Source: Oscillospiraceae bacterium (GTDB lineage: Bacteria > Bacillota > Clostridia > Oscillospirales > Acutalibacteraceae). Taken from it: 64,000 nt of DNA. The number at the start of each line of letters is the position of its first letter. Position 1 is the stretch's first letter. The notes beneath the pieces were generated by a model, which had not been told where the DNA came from, made no database searches, and saw only the letters and a program-made list of their open reading frames with translations. This document shows, piece after piece, positions 16,998 through 26,721 of the stretch. The stretch is taken from the NCBI GenBank assembly GCA_902796905.1, contig CADBQU010000004.1, forward strand, positions 44,834 to 108,833. Reading direction: 5' to 3'. Made by a program: the position numbers and the translations under genes.

Positions 16998-17238
16998 TTA
17001 TATCTTCCTCTGATGTTCTTTGCTTTATGCTTTCTACCGTAAGACAAGATAATATTATTTGGTCGTTTTCGGTAAATATAACGCTGCGGGTTTTTCTTCC
17101 CGAAGAAGCGTCTATAAGTTTCATATCTTCTTTTGCTTTTTGTATCATTCTTTTTATGGGCGCCGCATCCGGAGATACAACCGCCACAATTTTTTCTCCC
17201 GATACAAAATTATCCAAACCAATATTTATAAGTTTCAT
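16990..17238 (-). CDS. remA: RemA/DUF370 DNA-binding regulator
   Basis: An 82-residue member of the RemA family, which in Bacillus forms octamer rings that bind DNA to activate matrix and osmoprotection genes. Typical segments are INIGLDNFVSGEKIVAVVSP, DAAPIKRMIQKAK, GRKTRSVIFTENDQIILS and TVESIKQR. It sits between yicC and gmk, the conserved place for this gene. Its targets here are unknown. The 58-base gap upstream has no separate promoter that I can see. Confidence 0.9.
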   Translation of the reverse strand: MKLINIGLDNFVSGEKIVAVVSPDAAPIKRMIQKAKEDMKLIDASSGRKTRSVIFTENDQIILSCLTVESIKQRTSEEDINE

Positions 17239-17296
17239 ATATGTTCTCTCTGTATAAATTTAATTTTTTTGTTTTTTACTGAATTTATATAAATTT

Positions 17297-18196
17297 TTAT
17301 TCAATATTTTGTATTTGTTCTCTTATTTTCTCTATTGTGGTTTTAATTTCTATTACTTTTTTTGCAATATCGCTGTCCTGAGCTTTAGAACCTATGGTAT
17401 TGGCTTCTCTGTTCATTTCCTGTACCAAAAAGTCAAGCTTTCTGCCTACTGCACCGTCTCCGTTCAAAATTTCCTTCATTTGCGCTATATGACTTCTGAG
17501 TCTTACGGTTTCTTCATCCACCGCTATTTTATCGGCAAAAACAGCAACTTCCGTTATAATTCTTTGTTCGTCTATGTTAACCGAGCTTGTATTTAAGTTA
17601 AAGTTTTTAAATGTTTCTTCAATTCTTTCTTTTAACTTTTCTTCATAAGCCTTTAAAGTTTTCGGCGAAAGTTCTTCTATTAAAGCCACATTATTTAAAA
17701 TATCATCCAGTTTAAGCAATAAATCCCGCTTTAAAGAACCGCCTTCGGTTTCACGCATGGCAATAAAAGAATCTATTGCATTATTGGCAAGATTTATTAT
17801 AAATTCCGTTAATTCTTCTTCGTTTATTTCTTTATTTTCTATTAAAAAAGTATCGCTTTTACCCGCTAAATCGGAAACCGAAATTTCTCCCGCCAAATTA
17901 TATGTGCTTTTTAATTGTTTTAAAGCATTTACATAACTTTCAACAAAACTGTTGTTTACCGAAATTTTTGTACTGTCCGAAGCACCGGAAAGCATAGAAA
18001 TAAATACTTCTGTTTTTCCTCTGAAAATTCTTTCCTGAAATGTTTTTTTAAGCTTATCTTCCAAAAAGAAAAGAGTTTTTGGCATACGGCAGTTAAATTC
18101 AAAATATCTGTGATTTACAGCCTTAATTTCTATAGAAAAATTTATGTTGTTAAATACGCCTTCGCTTCTGCCGAAGCCTGTCATACTTCTTATCAA
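17297..18196 (-). CDS. yicC: YicC-family endoribonuclease
   Basis: A 299-residue protein starting MIRSMTGFGRSE, the hallmark of the family. The C-terminal DUF1732 region has GRKLDFLVQEMNREANTIGS, which is strongly conserved and needed for activity in relatives. E. coli YicC is an endoribonuclease acting on small RNA. It is the first gene of the 13-gene operon, directly behind a TTGACT/TATTAT promoter. Substrates in this organism are unknown. Confidence 0.92.
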   Translation of the reverse strand: MIRSMTGFGRSEGVFNNINFSIEIKAVNHRYFEFNCRMPKTLFFLEDKLKKTFQERIFRGKTEVFISMLSGASDSTKISVNNSFVESYVNALKQLKSTYNLAGEISVSDLAGKSDTFLIENKEINEEELTEFIINLANNAIDSFIAMRETEGGSLKRDLLLKLDDILNNVALIEELSPKTLKAYEEKLKERIEETFKNFNLNTSSVNIDEQRIITEVAVFADKIAVDEETVRLRSHIAQMKEILNGDGAVGRKLDFLVQEMNREANTIGSKAQDSDIAKKVIEIKTTIEKIREQIQNIE

Positions 18197-18232
18197 ATTA
18201 TATACTTCCCTTTATATACATAATTATTTATT

Positions 18233-18261
18233 ATAATACCAAATTCAGGGCAAAAAGTCAA
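18233..18261 (-). promoter_or_regulatory. promoter of the yicC-thiN operon
   Basis: On the minus strand: TTGACT (18261-18256), 17-base spacer, TATTAT (18238-18233), 37 bases before the yicC ATG. It lies just after the tyrS terminator, so the two long operons are separate units. Confidence 0.8.
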
Positions 18262-18288
18262 TAAAAAAACACCCGAAAACGGGTGTTT
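18262..18288 (-). terminator. terminator of the nusB-tyrS operon
   Basis: A 9-bp GC-containing stem (AAACACCCG with CGGGTGTTT, AAAA loop, 18267-18288) is followed on the minus strand by seven T residues. It lies 43 bases after tyrS. Confidence 0.9.
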
Positions 18289-18330
18289 AAAATTTAATTT
18301 TATTCTTTTTAATTAAGCAATAAATATTTT

Positions 18331-19551
18331 TTATAACAAAATTTTATGAAAAACTTTTTTGCCTTTTTTAATAACGACAAAGCCTTCTTTAAAATCTTCC
18401 GAAGTTAAGGTTTTGTAAGGGTCGGTTATTTTTTCATCGTTAACCGATATTCCACCTTGTTGTATTAATCTTCTTCCCTCGCCTTTAGAAGGAATAAGAC
18501 CTGCCAGCATCATTGCGTCCAACAGTCCCAAACCGTTTTCTATTTGGTCTGCCGCTATTTTTGTTGTAGGCATATTTTCTGCCGAAACCTTAGCGCCAAA
18601 AAGAGCTTTTGCCGATTCCTGTGCTTTTTCGGCTTCTTCTTTTCCGTGTATCATTTCGGTTAAAGCATACGCCAATTTAGCTTTAACACTGTTTAATTCG
18701 CTGCCTTCAAGCTTTTCGTATTCCTTTATTTCTTCAAGCGAAATAAAGGTTAACATCTTCATACATTTTATAACATCGGCGTCATCAACATTTCTCCAAT
18801 ATTGATAAAAATCGTACGGAGAAGTCTTTTTCGGGTCTAACCATACCGCACCGTTTTCGGTTTTTCCCATTTTTTTACCGTCGCTTTTTAAAAGCAAATT
18901 AAAGGTCATACCGTAAGCGTCTTTACCGGTTTTTTTACGAATTAATTCAACGCCGCCTATAATGTTGCTCCACTGGTCATCTCCGCCCAATTCCAAAACA
19001 CAGTTATATTCTTTATTTAAGCGTAAAAAGTCATAGCTTTGCATAAGCATATAGTTTAATTCAAAAAACGTTAAACCTCTTTCCATTCTTTGCTTATAGC
19101 ACTCTGCCGCCAACATTCTGTTAACGGAAAAATGCACACCAATATCTCTTATAAAATCAATATAATTTAAATCTAATATCCAATCTCCGTTATTTGCCAT
19201 TATAGCCTTGTTATCTTTAAAATCCACCAAAGTAGACATTTGTTTTACAAAACAGGAAATATTATAATCTATTTCTTCTTTGGTAAGCATTTTTCTCATA
19301 TTGCTTTTACCCGAAGGATCGCCTATCATACCTGTGCCGCCGCCGAAAAGCGCAATGGGTCTGTGGCCGTGTTTTTGCATATGAGCCATAACCACCATTG
19401 CCACAAAATGACCAACATGCAGACTGTCGGCCGTAGGGTCAAAGCCTATGTAAAAAGTTTGAGGTTCTCCGTTCAGCAGTTCCTCTACCTTTTCCTCGTT
19501 TGTAGTTTGTGCAACAAGTCCGCGTTCTTTTAACTCTTCAAATAATGTCAT
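18331..19551 (-). CDS. tyrS: tyrosyl-tRNA synthetase
   Basis: Charges tRNA-Tyr. Of the two adjacent ATG codons I choose the second (19551), 7 bases after AGGAG; it shares a base with the recN stop. The 406-residue class I enzyme has [11 protein letters not shown] (HIGH motif), QSYDFLRL and GGDDQWSNI in the tyrosine pocket, KMGKT (KMSKS motif) and a C-terminal S4 RNA-binding domain with IQQGGISVN. No T-box leader precedes it; it is co-transcribed from upstream genes. Confidence 0.96.
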   Translation of the reverse strand: MTLFEELKERGLVAQTTNEEKVEELLNGEPQTFYIGFDPTADSLHVGHFVAMVVMAHMQKHGHRPIALFGGGTGMIGDPSGKSNMRKMLTKEEIDYNISCFVKQMSTLVDFKDNKAIMANNGDWILDLNYIDFIRDIGVHFSVNRMLAAECYKQRMERGLTFFELNYMLMQSYDFLRLNKEYNCVLELGGDDQWSNIIGGVELIRKKTGKDAYGMTFNLLLKSDGKKMGKTENGAVWLDPKKTSPYDFYQYWRNVDDADVIKCMKMLTFISLEEIKEYEKLEGSELNSVKAKLAYALTEMIHGKEEAEKAQESAKALFGAKVSAENMPTTKIAADQIENGLGLLDAMMLAGLIPSKGEGRRLIQQGGISVNDEKITDPYKTLTSEDFKEGFVVIKKGKKVFHKILL

Positions 19552-21236
19552 CATTCTTCTCCTAACATTTCTTTTGCCGAATTATATATATTATCGGTTA
19601 TTTTATTTCCCGATATAATTCTTGCTATTTCTTTTATTCTTTCTTCACCGGTTATTTTTTTAACATCGGTGTAAGTTTTTCCGTTTTTTGCGGTTTTTTC
19701 AATAAGTAAGTGATTGTTTGCCTTACTGGCTATTTGCGCCAAATGCGTAACGCAAATAACCTGAAATTTTTCGGATAAATTTAAAAGCTTATTTGCAACC
19801 TTATTTGCCGCGCTTCCGCTTATACCCGAATCTATTTCGTCAAAAATAAGAGTTCCAACATCGTCTTTTAAAAACAAAATGCTTCTTATTGCCAGCATTA
19901 TTCTTGAAAGCTCACCGCCCGAAGCCACTTTTGCCAGCGGTTTTAAATTTTCTCCCAAGTTTGCGCTTATTAAAAATTCTATATTGTTGCAGCCCTTAGA
20001 AGTATATTTTGATTTTTCTATATTCACTTTAAACTTTGCGTTTTTAAAATCTACCAAAGCCAATTCTTTTTCTATTAAAGCAGATAATTTTTCGGCTGAT
20101 TTTGTTCTTTCGGACGTTAGGTTATCTCCGCATTCAATTAATTTTTCTTCCGCCTTATTTAACTGCTCTTCCAATAAAGATTTATCTTTTATATTAAATT
20201 CTATGCTTTCAAGTTCTTGGTTGGCTTTATTTAAATATTCCGATACTTTTTCTTCGGTACCACCGTATTTTAATATAAGTTCGTTAATAAAGTCAAGTCT
20301 TTCTTGCTTTTCGTTTAATTCTTTTTCGCTGTACTCCAAACTGTTTTTATATTCTTCTATATCGTCTGCCACCGAAGAAAGTTCGTTTTCCAGCGTTTCA
20401 AGCTTTTCAAAAATATGCAGAATTTTTTCGGATGTTTTTACACTTTGGCTTAAAGCTTTAACGGAATTTTGTACCATTTCCACTGCCGAATATTCTATAT
20501 TATCGTTTCCTTTTAGTTCCGTATAGCATTTTGTAAGCTGATTTGTTATAGCCTCCGAATTTTTAAGCTCGGTTATTCTTGCTTTTAATATATCGCTTTC
20601 GCCCGCATATATTTCCGCGTTTTCTATTTCTTCAATTTGAAATTTTAATAAATCCATTCTTCTGTTAAGTTCTTCTTCATCGGTATCAAGCAATTTTAAT
20701 TGCTTTGAAATTTTAACGTAATTTTCAAAAGCTTTTTTATAATCTTCCAAAACTTTTTTGTTGTTCATAAAAGCGTCTAAAAAATAATAGTGATTTTGAG
20801 GATCCAAAAGCTGTTGAGAATCGTGTTGTCCGTGTATGTTTACCAAAGTTTTACCGATGGTTTTTAAAAAGCTTACGGTACCGGGTTGATTATTTATAAA
20901 AACTTTATTGTTTCCGTTTAAATTTAAAATTCTTTTAATTATAAGTTTTTCGCCGTTTTCCGATAAATCTTCGCCGTCATTTATATATCCGTTCTCTTTT
21001 AAAAGTTTTACGGTTAGTTTTGAAAGTTTTGAAAAACAAGCGCTTACGGTAGCCGTATTTTCTCCGTTCCTTATTAATTCTTTACTTGTTTTTTCGCCTA
21101 AAACCGCCATTATAGAATCTATAATTATAGATTTACCCGAACCGGTTTCGCCGGTAAGCGCAGTAAATCCGGCGTCTAATTCAATATTAGCGCCGGCTAT
21201 TACCGCTATATTTTCTATAAATAAATATTCAAGCAT
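19551..21236 (-). CDS. recN: DNA repair protein RecN
   Basis: SMC-like ATPase acting early in double-strand break repair. The 561-residue protein has a Walker A at [14 protein letters not shown], a central coiled coil (about 155-380), and the C-terminal ABC signature and Walker B in [13 protein letters not shown] and [12 protein letters not shown], with the switch His in CVTHLAQIA. It lies between argR and tyrS. The 196-base gap to argR (21237-21432) is AT-rich without recognisable signals. Confidence 0.95.
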   Translation of the reverse strand: MLEYLFIENIAVIAGANIELDAGFTALTGETGSGKSIIIDSIMAVLGEKTSKELIRNGENTATVSACFSKLSKLTVKLLKENGYINDGEDLSENGEKLIIKRILNLNGNNKVFINNQPGTVSFLKTIGKTLVNIHGQHDSQQLLDPQNHYYFLDAFMNNKKVLEDYKKAFENYVKISKQLKLLDTDEEELNRRMDLLKFQIEEIENAEIYAGESDILKARITELKNSEAITNQLTKCYTELKGNDNIEYSAVEMVQNSVKALSQSVKTSEKILHIFEKLETLENELSSVADDIEEYKNSLEYSEKELNEKQERLDFINELILKYGGTEEKVSEYLNKANQELESIEFNIKDKSLLEEQLNKAEEKLIECGDNLTSERTKSAEKLSALIEKELALVDFKNAKFKVNIEKSKYTSKGCNNIEFLISANLGENLKPLAKVASGGELSRIMLAIRSILFLKDDVGTLIFDEIDSGISGSAANKVANKLLNLSEKFQVICVTHLAQIASKANNHLLIEKTAKNGKTYTDVKKITGEERIKEIARIISGNKITDNIYNSAKEMLGEE

Positions 21237-21432
21237 AACAACTTACCTTTTAAACTTTTATTATAAATTTTTAACTTCTGAAATTTTATCTTATTTTTTA
21301 TATACCATTACTATTACTTTTTTATAAATTGCTTTTTATAAAAATAATCCATAACAATATATACAATACAAAACCTTTTGGCTAAATATAAAAAGCTGAA
21401 TATAAAATTTATATTTATTTATTATATTTATT

Positions 21433-21885
21433 TTATAATAAGCTTTTTAATTCTTTAACTAATTTTATAGCGTCGTACTCTGTTTTGGTAACGGCTAAAA
21501 TTGTATCGTCCCCTGCTATGGTGCCTAAAACCATATCCGAATACAAACTGTCTATCGCGGCGCATGCGCCCTGGGCAGTGCCTACATAGCATTTAATAAT
21601 TACATCGTTCATAGCATAATTTATGCTTTCAACCGATTTTGCAAATATATCTATAAACCTTTGCTTTTGCTCATTGTTTACCGAACCGCTGTAGTTGGAA
21701 ACATAGCAGTAATTGCCTTCGCCGTCTAAAGCCTTTACCAAATGCATTTGTTTAATATCTCTTGAAACCGTGGACTGCGTAACATCAAAGCCTTCGTTTT
21801 TTAAAAGCTTTTGCAAATCCTCTTGGGTTTCAACTACATTTGAAGCTATAATTTCCAATATTTTTTTACGCCTTAATTTGCTCAT
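21433..21885 (-). CDS. argR: arginine repressor
   Basis: A 150-residue regulator. The N-terminal winged helix (about 1-70) contains SQEDL-like TQEDLQKLLKNEGF and VTQSTVSRDIKQMHL, which reads DNA. The C-terminal domain has GTAQGACAAIDS and GTIAGDDTILAV, which bind arginine and form the hexamer. The nadK stop overlaps its ATG by one base. An ARG-box-like site in the argG promoter at 38417 is a likely target. The nadK-argR-recN order is typical of Firmicutes. Confidence 0.95.
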   Translation of the reverse strand: MSKLRRKKILEIIASNVVETQEDLQKLLKNEGFDVTQSTVSRDIKQMHLVKALDGEGNYCYVSNYSGSVNNEQKQRFIDIFAKSVESINYAMNDVIIKCYVGTAQGACAAIDSLYSDMVLGTIAGDDTILAVTKTEYDAIKLVKELKSLL

Positions 21886-22670
21886 TATTCTCCCACCTTT
21901 AGTTTTTCGGATAATATTTTATAAAAAGATTTATCGTTTATTTTTATAAGCTTAACATAAATTTCTTTTTCTTTTTTTATTATTATATCGCCGTCTACAG
22001 GTATTGCAACTTCTCCGTCTATAGTTAAAAATGCGTCGGTATTATTTTTTTTATCAACATTTATTTTTATTAAAGAATCGGGATTTAAAACCAAGCTTCT
22101 GGCTCCTACCGATTGCGCGCAAATAGGGGTAATTAAAATATTTTCAACCGTAGGGTCTATAATAGGTCCACCGGCGGAAAGCGAATAAGCGGTAGAGCCC
22201 GTAGGCGTAGCGGCTATTAAGCCGTCGGACCTAAAATGCAAAGGACCGCCGTCTATGCAAACGTTTAAATCTATCATTCTGGAAATAGCGCCTTTGGAAA
22301 TTACCGCATCGTTTAAACAATAATAAGTTTTATTGTTAACCGAAACATTTAAAAGCATTCTTTTTTCTGTTTTATAATTTTTATTTATTAAATTTTTAAG
22401 TGAATCTATTTCTTCTTTTTCAAGCCCTGCCAAAAAACCTATTCTTCCGGCATTTATACTTAAAATGGGTTTATTATATATAGCGGCTTTTTTTGCGTGA
22501 TGAATTATTGTACCGTCTCCGCCTACCGTTATAATAATATCGCTGTTTTTATAAATGTCGCTTTCTTCGTATAAAAGCTCAATATTTTGAGATTTCAAAA
22601 TTTTTTCCGCCGTTTTTTCTATTTCTTTAGAATGCGGTTTGTTATAATTTGCAAAAATTCCAACCTTCAA
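21885..22670 (-). CDS. nadK: NAD kinase
   Basis: Phosphorylates NAD to NADP. The 261-residue protein has the GGDGT motif (residues ~50-54), NAGRIGFLAGL, the NE/D-type substrate segment NDAVISKG and SDGLIAATPTGSTAYSLSAGGP. The upstream gap to tlyA (22671-22768) is AT-rich with no clear promoter, so it probably belongs to the same transcript as dxs and tlyA. Confidence 0.95.
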   Translation of the reverse strand: MKVGIFANYNKPHSKEIEKTAEKILKSQNIELLYEESDIYKNSDIIITVGGDGTIIHHAKKAAIYNKPILSINAGRIGFLAGLEKEEIDSLKNLINKNYKTEKRMLLNVSVNNKTYYCLNDAVISKGAISRMIDLNVCIDGGPLHFRSDGLIAATPTGSTAYSLSAGGPIIDPTVENILITPICAQSVGARSLVLNPDSLIKINVDKKNNTDAFLTIDGEVAIPVDGDIIIKKEKEIYVKLIKINDKSFYKILSEKLKVGE

Positions 22671-22768
22671 AATATCACCCTCTTTTGTTTTATAAAAATA
22701 TTTATTTCTTATATCGTCTTATATCAAATATTGTAAATTTAATTATAAATCTTTTAATTATAAATCAA

Positions 22769-23587
22769 TCAATCTTTTAAATTTTCAAAAGCTTCTTCAA
22801 CCGTTTTTGAAACATTTATATTAAAATTAAAGCCTTCGTTTTCGCTGTTTTTTAAAAGTATTAAATATTCTATATTGCCGTTAGGTCCCTTTATGGGCGA
22901 AAAGCATAAACCCTTAACCGTAAACAAAGCCTTTTCGGCAAAGGTTATTGCATTTTTTAAAACCTGCTTATGAACTTCCCTTTTTTTAACGGTTCCGTTT
23001 TTGCCTATATTTTCTTTACCCGCCTCAAACTGCGGTTTAACCAATACTACTGCCGCGGCATTTTGTTTTAAAATTAAATGCATATTGTTTAAAATATATT
23101 TTAAAGAAATAAAACTTACATCCGTTGCGGCAAAATCAACCTTTTCTATAGAGTTTACATCAAAATATCTGAAATTTGTTTTTTCTATATTAACAACTTT
23201 AGAATTTTCGGTTAAACTTTTATGCAGCTGATTTGTTCCTACATCAATAGCATAAACCTTTTTTGCGTTGTTTTGCAGCATACAATCGCAAAAACCGCCG
23301 GTAGAAGCGCCTATATCGGCACATACCAAACCATTAATATTTAAATTAAAAACTTTTATTGCTTTTTCTAATTTCAAGCCTCCGCGGCTTACAAATTTAA
23401 AAGGATTATAAAGAATTTCAACTTCGTCGTCCGCTTTCAATTTGTGCCCGGCTTTTAAAACGGTTTTTCCGTTAACGTTTACGGCTTTTAATTTAATAAG
23501 CTCCGCAGCTTTTTGTCTGCCTAAATTAAAGTTTTCGGTTAAAAAAACATCCAGTCTTTTATTGTTTTCCGTATTTTTATTTTTCAT
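22769..23587 (-). CDS. tlyA: TlyA-family rRNA 2'-O-methyltransferase
   Basis: A 272-residue protein with an N-terminal S4 RNA-binding domain (about 8-65, KRLDVFLTEN) and an FtsJ-like methyltransferase domain with ADIGASTGGFCDCML (SAM site), TDVSFISLK and VKPQFEAG. TlyA in mycobacteria methylates both 16S and 23S rRNA; in Firmicutes it is also annotated as YqxC. The ATGA overlap with dxs couples their translation. The dxs-tlyA pairing is conserved. Confidence 0.92.
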   Translation of the reverse strand: MKNKNTENNKRLDVFLTENFNLGRQKAAELIKLKAVNVNGKTVLKAGHKLKADDEVEILYNPFKFVSRGGLKLEKAIKVFNLNINGLVCADIGASTGGFCDCMLQNNAKKVYAIDVGTNQLHKSLTENSKVVNIEKTNFRYFDVNSIEKVDFAATDVSFISLKYILNNMHLILKQNAAAVVLVKPQFEAGKENIGKNGTVKKREVHKQVLKNAITFAEKALFTVKGLCFSPIKGPNGNIEYLILLKNSENEGFNFNINVSKTVEEAFENLKD

Positions 23588-25452
23588 AAAACATCTTCTA
23601 TATCTTTTAAAGAAAGTTTTTGTTCAATCAACTGCTGCTCTACCGACGCTTGCTTTACAAACCGATTGTTTACGGCATGTATAATAACAGCTTTGTTTTT
23701 GTTTATATTGCTTGAGATATATTCTCCTATACCGCCGCTTTTTATGCTTTCTTCAAATATATGTATTTCTTTAAAATCGGAATTGTTCAAAAATTCAAAC
23801 AAATCGGTTTTTATAGGATAAATCAAATTCAACTTAATTAAACAAAAAGATTTATTATTTAAATAAGCTTTATACGCTTCATCAAATAATCTGCCGAAAG
23901 AAATTATTGCTTTTTTTTCATTTTTGTTATTTGCGTTAAATATAAAATAATCTTCAAATAAATCGTCAGAATTATTTTTTAAGTTATTTTTATTATCCGT
24001 ATCGTATTTTGCGAACTGTTCCTTACCCCTGGGGTATCTTATGGCAATAACACCATCTTTTCTTTTGCCGGCAAAATTTATATAATGTCTGGTTTCGCTG
24101 TAGTTAGACGGCGAATAAATTTTAATGCCCGGAACTTCCTTTAAAAAAGGTATGTCAAAAATCCCCTGGTGCGTTTCTCCGTCTTCTCCTACAAGCCCCG
24201 CCCTGTCCACCAAAAGCGTAACGGGATATTTTTCTATTGCAACATCATGAATAATTTGGTCTAAACCTCTTTGTAAAAAAGAAGAATAAATTGCAACAAA
24301 CGGCAAAAAGCCTTTACTTGCCAAACCTGCGGCAAAAGTTATTGCATGTTGCTCGGCTATACCCACGTCAAAAAATCTGTTTTTGAATTTTCTTGCAAAA
24401 TTATCCAAACCCGTGCCTATACGCATAGCTGCGGTAACGGTACAAATTTTATTATTCTCAAATGCCATATTACAAAGCTCATCGCCTGCAATAAAAGAAA
24501 AATCGGTTTTTATTATTTCCGAACCGCCCTCGTCTATATTAAAAGCCGACATACCGTGGTAATACTGCGGATTTTCTTCTGCGTATTCATATCCCTTTCC
24601 TTTTTTGGTTAAAATATGAATTACCGCCGGACGGTTTTCTTTTTTGGCAATATCTAATATGCTTTCCATTTTTTGTATATTATGTCCGTCTACCGGACCG
24701 AAATAATGAAATCCCATATCTTCAAATAAATTGCTGTGGTAAACCGCATTTTTAAGCATATTTTTTGAGCGCAGCAAATTGTTCCTTATTCTTTTTCCTA
24801 AAAACGGAATATGTAAAACGGCTCTTTCAAATTTATGTTTAAATTTATGATATTCCGGTTTAGAGCGTATTATGGTTAAATATCTTGCCAATCCGCCTAC
24901 ATTTTTAGATATTGACATTTTATTATCGTTTAAAATAATAATAAGCTTATTGTTTTTATTTCCGCCGTTATTTAAACCTTCGTAAAACATTCCGCCGGTC
25001 ATAGCGCCGTCGCCTACCACGGCTACGGAATAATTGTTGTTGTTTAAAAGTTGATTGGCTTTACATATACCTACGGCCGCCGACACAGAATTGCTGCTGT
25101 GTCCCGTAACAAAAGCATCGTAATCGCTTTCGCTCGGTCTCATAAATCCGGTTAAACCGTCTTTTTTTCTTATGGTATTAAATTTTTTAAATCTTCCCGT
25201 AATAAGCTTATGTGTATAGCACTGGTGCCCCACATCAAAAATCAAACTGTCTTTATCTTTATTAAAATTAAAAGAACGGTGTAAAGCTACGGTTAACTCC
25301 ACCACACCTAAATTAGAAGCCAAATGACCGCCGTTTTTTGATATGGTATCCATAAGCTCATTTCGGATTTCCGCACATAAAATATCCAATTCATCGGAAT
25401 TTAAATTTTTAATATCTTCCGGAGAATTAATATTATTTAAATATTTATACAA
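23584..25452 (-). CDS. dxs: 1-deoxy-D-xylulose-5-phosphate synthase
   Basis: Thiamine-diphosphate enzyme that condenses pyruvate and glyceraldehyde-3-phosphate in the first step of the MEP isoprenoid pathway. It has 622 residues. Visible sites are FDVGHQCYTHKLITGR, VVGDGAMTGGMFYEGLNN (ThDP and metal binding), FVAIYSSFLQRG and DRAGLVGEDGETHQGIFD. The start is TTG at 25452, 8 bases after AGAGG. Between about residues 505 and 530 there is a small Asn/Lys/Asp-rich insertion. The gap upstream to ispA (25453-25653) shows nothing. Confidence 0.96.
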   Translation of the reverse strand: MYKYLNNINSPEDIKNLNSDELDILCAEIRNELMDTISKNGGHLASNLGVVELTVALHRSFNFNKDKDSLIFDVGHQCYTHKLITGRFKKFNTIRKKDGLTGFMRPSESDYDAFVTGHSSNSVSAAVGICKANQLLNNNNYSVAVVGDGAMTGGMFYEGLNNGGNKNNKLIIILNDNKMSISKNVGGLARYLTIIRSKPEYHKFKHKFERAVLHIPFLGKRIRNNLLRSKNMLKNAVYHSNLFEDMGFHYFGPVDGHNIQKMESILDIAKKENRPAVIHILTKKGKGYEYAEENPQYYHGMSAFNIDEGGSEIIKTDFSFIAGDELCNMAFENNKICTVTAAMRIGTGLDNFARKFKNRFFDVGIAEQHAITFAAGLASKGFLPFVAIYSSFLQRGLDQIIHDVAIEKYPVTLLVDRAGLVGEDGETHQGIFDIPFLKEVPGIKIYSPSNYSETRHYINFAGKRKDGVIAIRYPRGKEQFAKYDTDNKNNLKNNSDDLFEDYFIFNANNKNEKKAIISFGRLFDEAYKAYLNNKSFCLIKLNLIYPIKTDLFEFLNNSDFKEIHIFEESIKSGGIGEYISSNINKNKAVIIHAVNNRFVKQASVEQQLIEQKLSLKDIEDVL

Positions 25453-25653
25453 ATAATAAACCTCTTTTGTTTTCTGTTTTGCAAAACCTTTTTTAATCCA
25501 CGCATAATATTTTTTAATTTAAATATTAAATTTAACCGGTTTTGCAAATTTTTTAACTTATTTTTTTACTTTTTCAGCTTATTTTTAATTAATATGGTTT
25601 TATACTTTAATAAAATAAAATAAAATTAAAAATATATCCCCGTATTTCGGTAT

Positions 25654-26553
25654 TTATTTATTCCTGTTAATTAAACTGTTTGCAAACAAAATAAGATTTT
25701 CTATATTTTCATTTTTGTCAATATTATCGTTTTTGTTTTCTTTTTCGGTTTTAAAAACATTTAAAGCGTTTACGGCTTTTTGTGTATACGCTTTAACGTC
25801 TTCTTTTGCTTTATCTAATCCAACCAAAGAAACATAAGTGTTTTTATTATTTTGCTCGTCGCTGCCGATAGGTTTTCCCAATATTTTTTCGTCGCCTTCA
25901 ATATCCAAAATATCGTCCCTTATTTGAAAAGCTATGCCTAAATTGTAAGCGTACTCTTTTGCGGCATTTATTTCATTTTCCGAAGCACCCGCAATAGCTG
26001 CACCTGCGGTACAGGCGGCTATTAAAAGCATACAGGTTTTAAGTTCGTACATTTTTAAAACTTCGTTTAAAGTACATTTGTTGTTTTCTAAATAAAGGTC
26101 TATAGCCTGACCGCCTATCATTCCGTCCACACCGGCACATTTAGATAATATTTTTATACCCTTAATTTTATATTCATCTTTTATATTTGCATTAACGGCA
26201 TAGTTAAAAGCGTCCGTTAAAAGAGCATCCCCCGCCAAAAGCGCAGTAGATTCACCGAATTTTTTATGACACGAAGGATGACCTCTTCTGAAATCATCGT
26301 TATCCATACACGGCAAATCATCGTGAATTAACGAATAGGTATGTATCATTTCCAAGGCCAAGGCAAAATCGGTTGCATCTTCTTTTCCGCCGCAAAGCTT
26401 ATAAAAAGCCAAAAGCAAACAGGGTCTTACTCTTTTTCCGCCCAATGCCAAGCTGTAGTGCATAGCAGTGGTTAAATTATAGTAATCGCTTAAATATTTT
26501 TCTTTAAAGTTTTCTGCTTTTTGGTTTATTATTTTAATTTCTTCATTATACAT
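25654..26553 (-). CDS. ispA: polyprenyl (farnesyl/geranylgeranyl) diphosphate synthase
   Basis: Builds farnesyl or geranylgeranyl diphosphate from isopentenyl diphosphate. The 299-residue protein has the first Asp-rich motif in HDDLPCMDND and the second in QIRDDILDIEGD, plus GGKRVRP for substrate binding. The C-terminus has an Asn/Lys/Asp-rich stretch (near 273-288) not typical of the family. It overlaps xseB by 8 bases. The xseA-xseB-ispA-dxs order is standard. Confidence 0.94.
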   Translation of the reverse strand: MYNEEIKIINQKAENFKEKYLSDYYNLTTAMHYSLALGGKRVRPCLLLAFYKLCGGKEDATDFALALEMIHTYSLIHDDLPCMDNDDFRRGHPSCHKKFGESTALLAGDALLTDAFNYAVNANIKDEYKIKGIKILSKCAGVDGMIGGQAIDLYLENNKCTLNEVLKMYELKTCMLLIAACTAGAAIAGASENEINAAKEYAYNLGIAFQIRDDILDIEGDEKILGKPIGSDEQNNKNTYVSLVGLDKAKEDVKAYTQKAVNALNVFKTEKENKNDNIDKNENIENLILFANSLINRNK

Positions 26554-26719
26554 TTTCGTCTAATTTCTCCTTAGCGGCATTAAGTTTAATATTGCAATCT
26601 TTAATTAACCCTACTCCTTCGGAATATAAATCCATTGCTTCTTCAAGCTCGCAGTTGCCGCTGTTTAAAATTTCATTTATTTCGTTTAATCTGATTAAAC
26701 TTTCTTTAAAACTTTTCAT
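26546..26719 (-). CDS. xseB: exodeoxyribonuclease VII small subunit
   Basis: A 57-residue protein, MKSFKESLIRLNEI to KEKLDENV. It shows the XseB pattern: LEEAMDLYSEGVGLIKDC in the middle and a coiled C-terminal helix. It lies 2 bases downstream of xseA and overlaps the start of ispA by 8 bases. With XseA it forms the nuclease that degrades single-stranded DNA to oligonucleotides. Confidence 0.92.
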   Translation of the reverse strand: MKSFKESLIRLNEINEILNSGNCELEEAMDLYSEGVGLIKDCNIKLNAAKEKLDENV

Positions 26720-26721
26720 TA

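Noticed and set aside
19552..19700. T-box leader upstream of tyrS
   Set aside because: The sequence upstream of tyrS is the recN coding region, with no T-box motif or terminator.
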